A DNA stretch of 5,749 bases, taken from NCBI GenBank assembly GCA_029862935.1, contig JAOTWK010000246.1, positions 1 through 5,749 of the forward strand, written 5' to 3'. The notes beneath the pieces were generated by a model, which saw only the letters and a program-made list of their open reading frames with translations, had not been told where the DNA came from and did no database searches. Source of the stretch: Gemmatimonadota bacterium. Lineage in GTDB: Bacteria > Gemmatimonadota > Gemmatimonadetes > Gemmatimonadales > GWC2-71-9. Numbering within the stretch: position 1 is the stretch's first letter; every line of letters begins with the position of its first letter. Below are positions 5,325-5,749 of the stretch, in pieces. The position numbers and the translations under genes are program-made.

Positions 5325-5372
5325 GGTAAGCAGCATCTGTGGTCGAAGGTCCAAGTGCACAGGGAGGTCGTA

Positions 5373-5749
5373 ATGAAGAGGTGGCTGAGACGCATCCGCG
5401 GCGCAATCGGGATGGGACTGACCTGGGCAATAGCATGGTTCGGCGCGGGAATGATCCTCCTTCTCGTCGTCGGCTTCGGCGCCGCCGACGTCCCCTTCCC
5501 TCTCTTCTTTGGCCTGCTCGGCTTTCTTGCCGGCGTAACGTTCTCTGGGGTCCTCGTGATTGTTGAGGGCCGTCGCAGGTTTGATCAGATGTCGCTTCCG
5601 CGCTTTGCAGTGTGGGGAGGCGTTGGGGGTCTTCTGTTGTCCGGGATCTTTGTCATGGCCGCGGCCCTTGGAGCAGACGCCTTTCTGGTGTTGGGCCCCG
5701 TGTTCGCACTGTCGGGTGCGGGCTGCGCTGCTGGTTCGCTGGCTCTAGC
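5373..5749 (+). CDS. Four-helix small membrane protein, unknown function (3' end outside the window)
   Basis: The frame opens with ATG at 5373 after GGGAGGT (5362-5368) and stays open to the window edge, giving 125 residues without a stop. The N-terminus is basic (MKRWLRRIRG), then four hydrophobic segments follow at about residues 11-36, 42-64, 77-100 and 104-125. A charged turn EGRRRFDQMSLPRFAVWGG (65-83) separates the two helix pairs. Basic residues at the N-terminus and in that turn favour both facing the cytoplasm. The FFGLLGFLAGVTFSGVL and VWGGVGGLLLSGIF segments look like repeated glycine-rich helix units, so the protein may be an internal duplication of two helix pairs. I do not recognise a named family. 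It is the only rightward gene and has its own probable operator. Confidence 0.85.
   Translation, partial: MKRWLRRIRGAIGMGLTWAIAWFGAGMILLLVVGFGAADVPFPLFFGLLGFLAGVTFSGVLVIVEGRRRFDQMSLPRFAVWGGVGGLLLSGIFVMAAALGADAFLVLGPVFALSGAGCAAGSLAL

Larger units (their letters stand above)
5019..5372. other. 354-bp divergent intergenic region
   Basis: No convincing gene lies here; open frames on both strands have arginine-, cysteine- and proline-rich translations typical of non-coding GC-rich DNA. The left part holds the ribosome binding site of the 143-aa membrane gene (5027-5032) and a perfect 13-bp palindrome GGGCGT-G-ACGCCC (5095-5107). The right part holds the CAAAG/CTTTG palindrome chain (5281-5315), a candidate promoter and the ribosome binding site (GGGAGGT, 5362-5368) of the rightward gene. 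The stretch 5125-5280 shows nothing I can name. Confidence 0.7.

Noticed and set aside
5079..5360. Minus-strand frames in the divergent region as candidate small genes.
   Set aside because: They run across the palindromic operator, have Arg-, Cys- and Pro-rich translations without motifs, and lack ribosome binding sites.

Overview
The window is a high-GC (roughly 60% by eye) stretch of bacterial chromosome. It is densely packed with small, singly purposed genes. Nine genes read leftward (minus strand) and fill positions 23-5018. A tenth reads rightward from 5373 and runs off the right edge. The protein set suggests a Gemmatimonadota-like or related soil/marine Gram-negative: an exported pyridoxamine-oxidase-like protein, a lipoprotein-type VOC protein, an exported six-bladed propeller, a YCII protein, an NTF2-like protein, and small glycine-rich membrane proteins of unknown function. 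No rRNA or other marker gene is present, so the phylum is only a guess.

Layout in the direction of leftward transcription: two unknown integral membrane proteins (5018-4587 and 4532-4191) are 54 bp apart and probably co-transcribed. After a 191-bp gap with two short stem-loops come three genes with tight spacing (57 and 36 bp) and strong ribosome binding sites: an exported PNPOx-like protein (3999-3454), a YCII/DGPF-type protein (3396-3109) and a SnoaL/NTF2-like protein (3072-2680, GTG start). After 143 bp there is an exported SMP-30/NHL-type beta-propeller (2536-1556). After 171 bp, which include a 13-bp direct repeat, come a RimJ/RimL-type GNAT acetyltransferase (1384-842), a VOC protein with a possible lipoprotein signal and a well-placed internal start (773-285), and a 53-residue membrane protein (184-23).

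The 354-bp divergent region 5019-5372 holds the most structured regulatory sequence in the window. It is a chain of CAAAG/CTTTG half-sites forming three overlapping palindromes, laid over a plausible promoter for the rightward four-helix membrane protein.

I see no mobile element, CRISPR array, tRNA or integron attC site. No pathway links all the genes. The best-supported functional unit is the PNPOx-YCII-NTF2 trio. The strongest candidates for something undescribed are the palindromic operator with its membrane protein, and the two-gene membrane module of unknown function.
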